From contig CALBPO010000111.1 in assembly GCA_937899295.1 (NCBI GenBank), positions 1-7,267 on the forward strand: 7,267 nucleotides of DNA, read 5' to 3'. A program made the translations under genes and the position numbers. This DNA is from an uncultured Opitutia bacterium. GTDB taxonomy: Bacteria; Verrucomicrobiota; Verrucomicrobiia; Opitutales; Coraliomargaritaceae. The notes under the pieces were generated by a model. The model worked only from the letters and a program-made list of their open reading frames with translations. It did not search any database and was not told the DNA's origin. Below, in pieces: positions 6,796-7,267 of the stretch (positions are counted from its first letter, which is position 1; the number at the start of each line of letters is the position of its first letter).

Positions 6796-7267
6796 TTACG
6801 AGCGCAGCACGACAACAGAAGCGCCATTAACACGCTTTTTAAGTGATTCGCTAAAACTGCGACGGTACTTAAGCGGTGTGATTTTCAGTTCCTGACGAAA
6901 GGCGCGCGTCATGCTCGTCTGATCATTAAACCCGCATTGCACCGGAATTTCAGAAAGACCTACCTTGGTGCTGCGTAATAATTTGCAGGCCGCATTCAAG
7001 CGCGTCTTGCGTAAATACATGAGTGGAGTCAGGCCGAAGGTCTTCTTAAATAGTCGCTCCTGCGAACTGACTGAAATGCCAGCAACCTCAGCAAGGTCTG
7101 CAATCGAAAGCTTTTCGCGATAGTGCTGCCGCACATGATTCACAATGCGATGCATCTCAGGGTGGTCCGCATAGACCGCATCATGATCACGGATCACCCG
7201 TGCCACGCCCGCCAGTCCAACGACCGCACCCTTCGCATCGAACAACAGCACCTTAGTCGTGCCAAGC
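6796..7267 (-). CDS. PAS-AraC family transcriptional regulator, C-terminal part (cut by the right edge)
   Basis: The open frame continues to the window end, so the N-terminus is missing; 157 codons including the stop lie inside the window. The first visible stretch (LLFDAKGAVVGLAGVARVI) resembles the last two strands of a PAS domain, which would sense a small ligand. An AraC/XylS DNA-binding domain follows with two helix-turn-helix units. The first is around LSIADLAEVAGISVSSQERL; the second is around LSEIPVQCGFNDQTSMTRAF, followed by the typical ITPLKYRR ending. A GTG at 7251 is not the true start, because in-frame coding sequence continues upstream and the GTG lies within the PAS-like region. 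It lies 54 bp upstream of the transporter in the same direction, so it is the likely local, substrate-responsive activator of the operon. Family is certain from the DNA-binding domain; the PAS call rests on a short fragment. Confidence 0.92.
   Translation of the reverse strand, partial: LGTTKVLLFDAKGAVVGLAGVARVIRDHDAVYADHPEMHRIVNHVRQHYREKLSIADLAEVAGISVSSQERLFKKTFGLTPLMYLRKTRLNAACKLLRSTKVGLSEIPVQCGFNDQTSMTRAFRQELKITPLKYRRSFSESLKKRVNGASVVVLRS

Noticed and set aside
6796..7251. AraC-type protein as a complete 151-residue gene starting at GTG 7251
   Set aside because: The frame stays open to the window end, and the residues around the GTG belong to a PAS-like segment, so the gene is truncated by the edge rather than starting there.

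Overview
The window reads as a piece of a chromosome from a Gram-negative bacterium of the Planctomycetota-Verrucomicrobiota group, most likely a marine Verrucomicrobiota of the Opitutia/Puniceicoccales type. This is inference from gene content: a Tat-signal Gfo/Idh/MocA oxidoreductase, secreted ThuA-domain proteins, a TIM-barrel sugar epimerase and a local PAS-AraC regulator. No start codon in the window has a visible Shine-Dalgarno sequence, which fits but does not prove this. No 16S rRNA gene or other taxonomic marker is present.

Left part (1-1136): the 5' third of metK (S-adenosylmethionine synthetase) runs off the left edge on the minus strand. Upstream of it, on the same strand, is a 124-residue winged-helix regulator. 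The 78-bp gap between them carries a conspicuous AT-rich nested palindrome that could be an operator. Beyond it, on the plus strand, is a complete tRNA-Asp(GTC) gene with its own promoter and a strong intrinsic terminator.

Right part (1189-7267): six genes run on the minus strand with gaps of 6 to 54 bp and look like one transcription unit. In transcription order they are a PAS-AraC-type regulator (cut by the window edge), an MFS transporter, a ketose 3-epimerase-like TIM-barrel protein, two different secreted ThuA-domain proteins, and a Tat-exported Gfo/Idh/MocA oxidoreductase. The unit ends convergently against the tRNA gene, with no terminator of its own that I can see.

As a system, the right part looks like a regulated sugar or sugar-derivative utilisation operon. 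The oxidoreductase and both ThuA proteins are predicted to act in the periplasm, the transporter would carry the substrate or product in, and the epimerase would act in the cytoplasm. Gfo/Idh plus ThuA recalls the ThuA/ThuB trehalose-utilisation pair, in which a sugar is oxidised to a 3-keto form. An oxidative, 3-keto-sugar type of route is therefore the leading hypothesis. The substrate cannot be read from the sequence, and no glycoside hydrolase, sulfatase or TonB receptor lies in the window. I see no CRISPR array, insertion sequence, phage gene or defence system.
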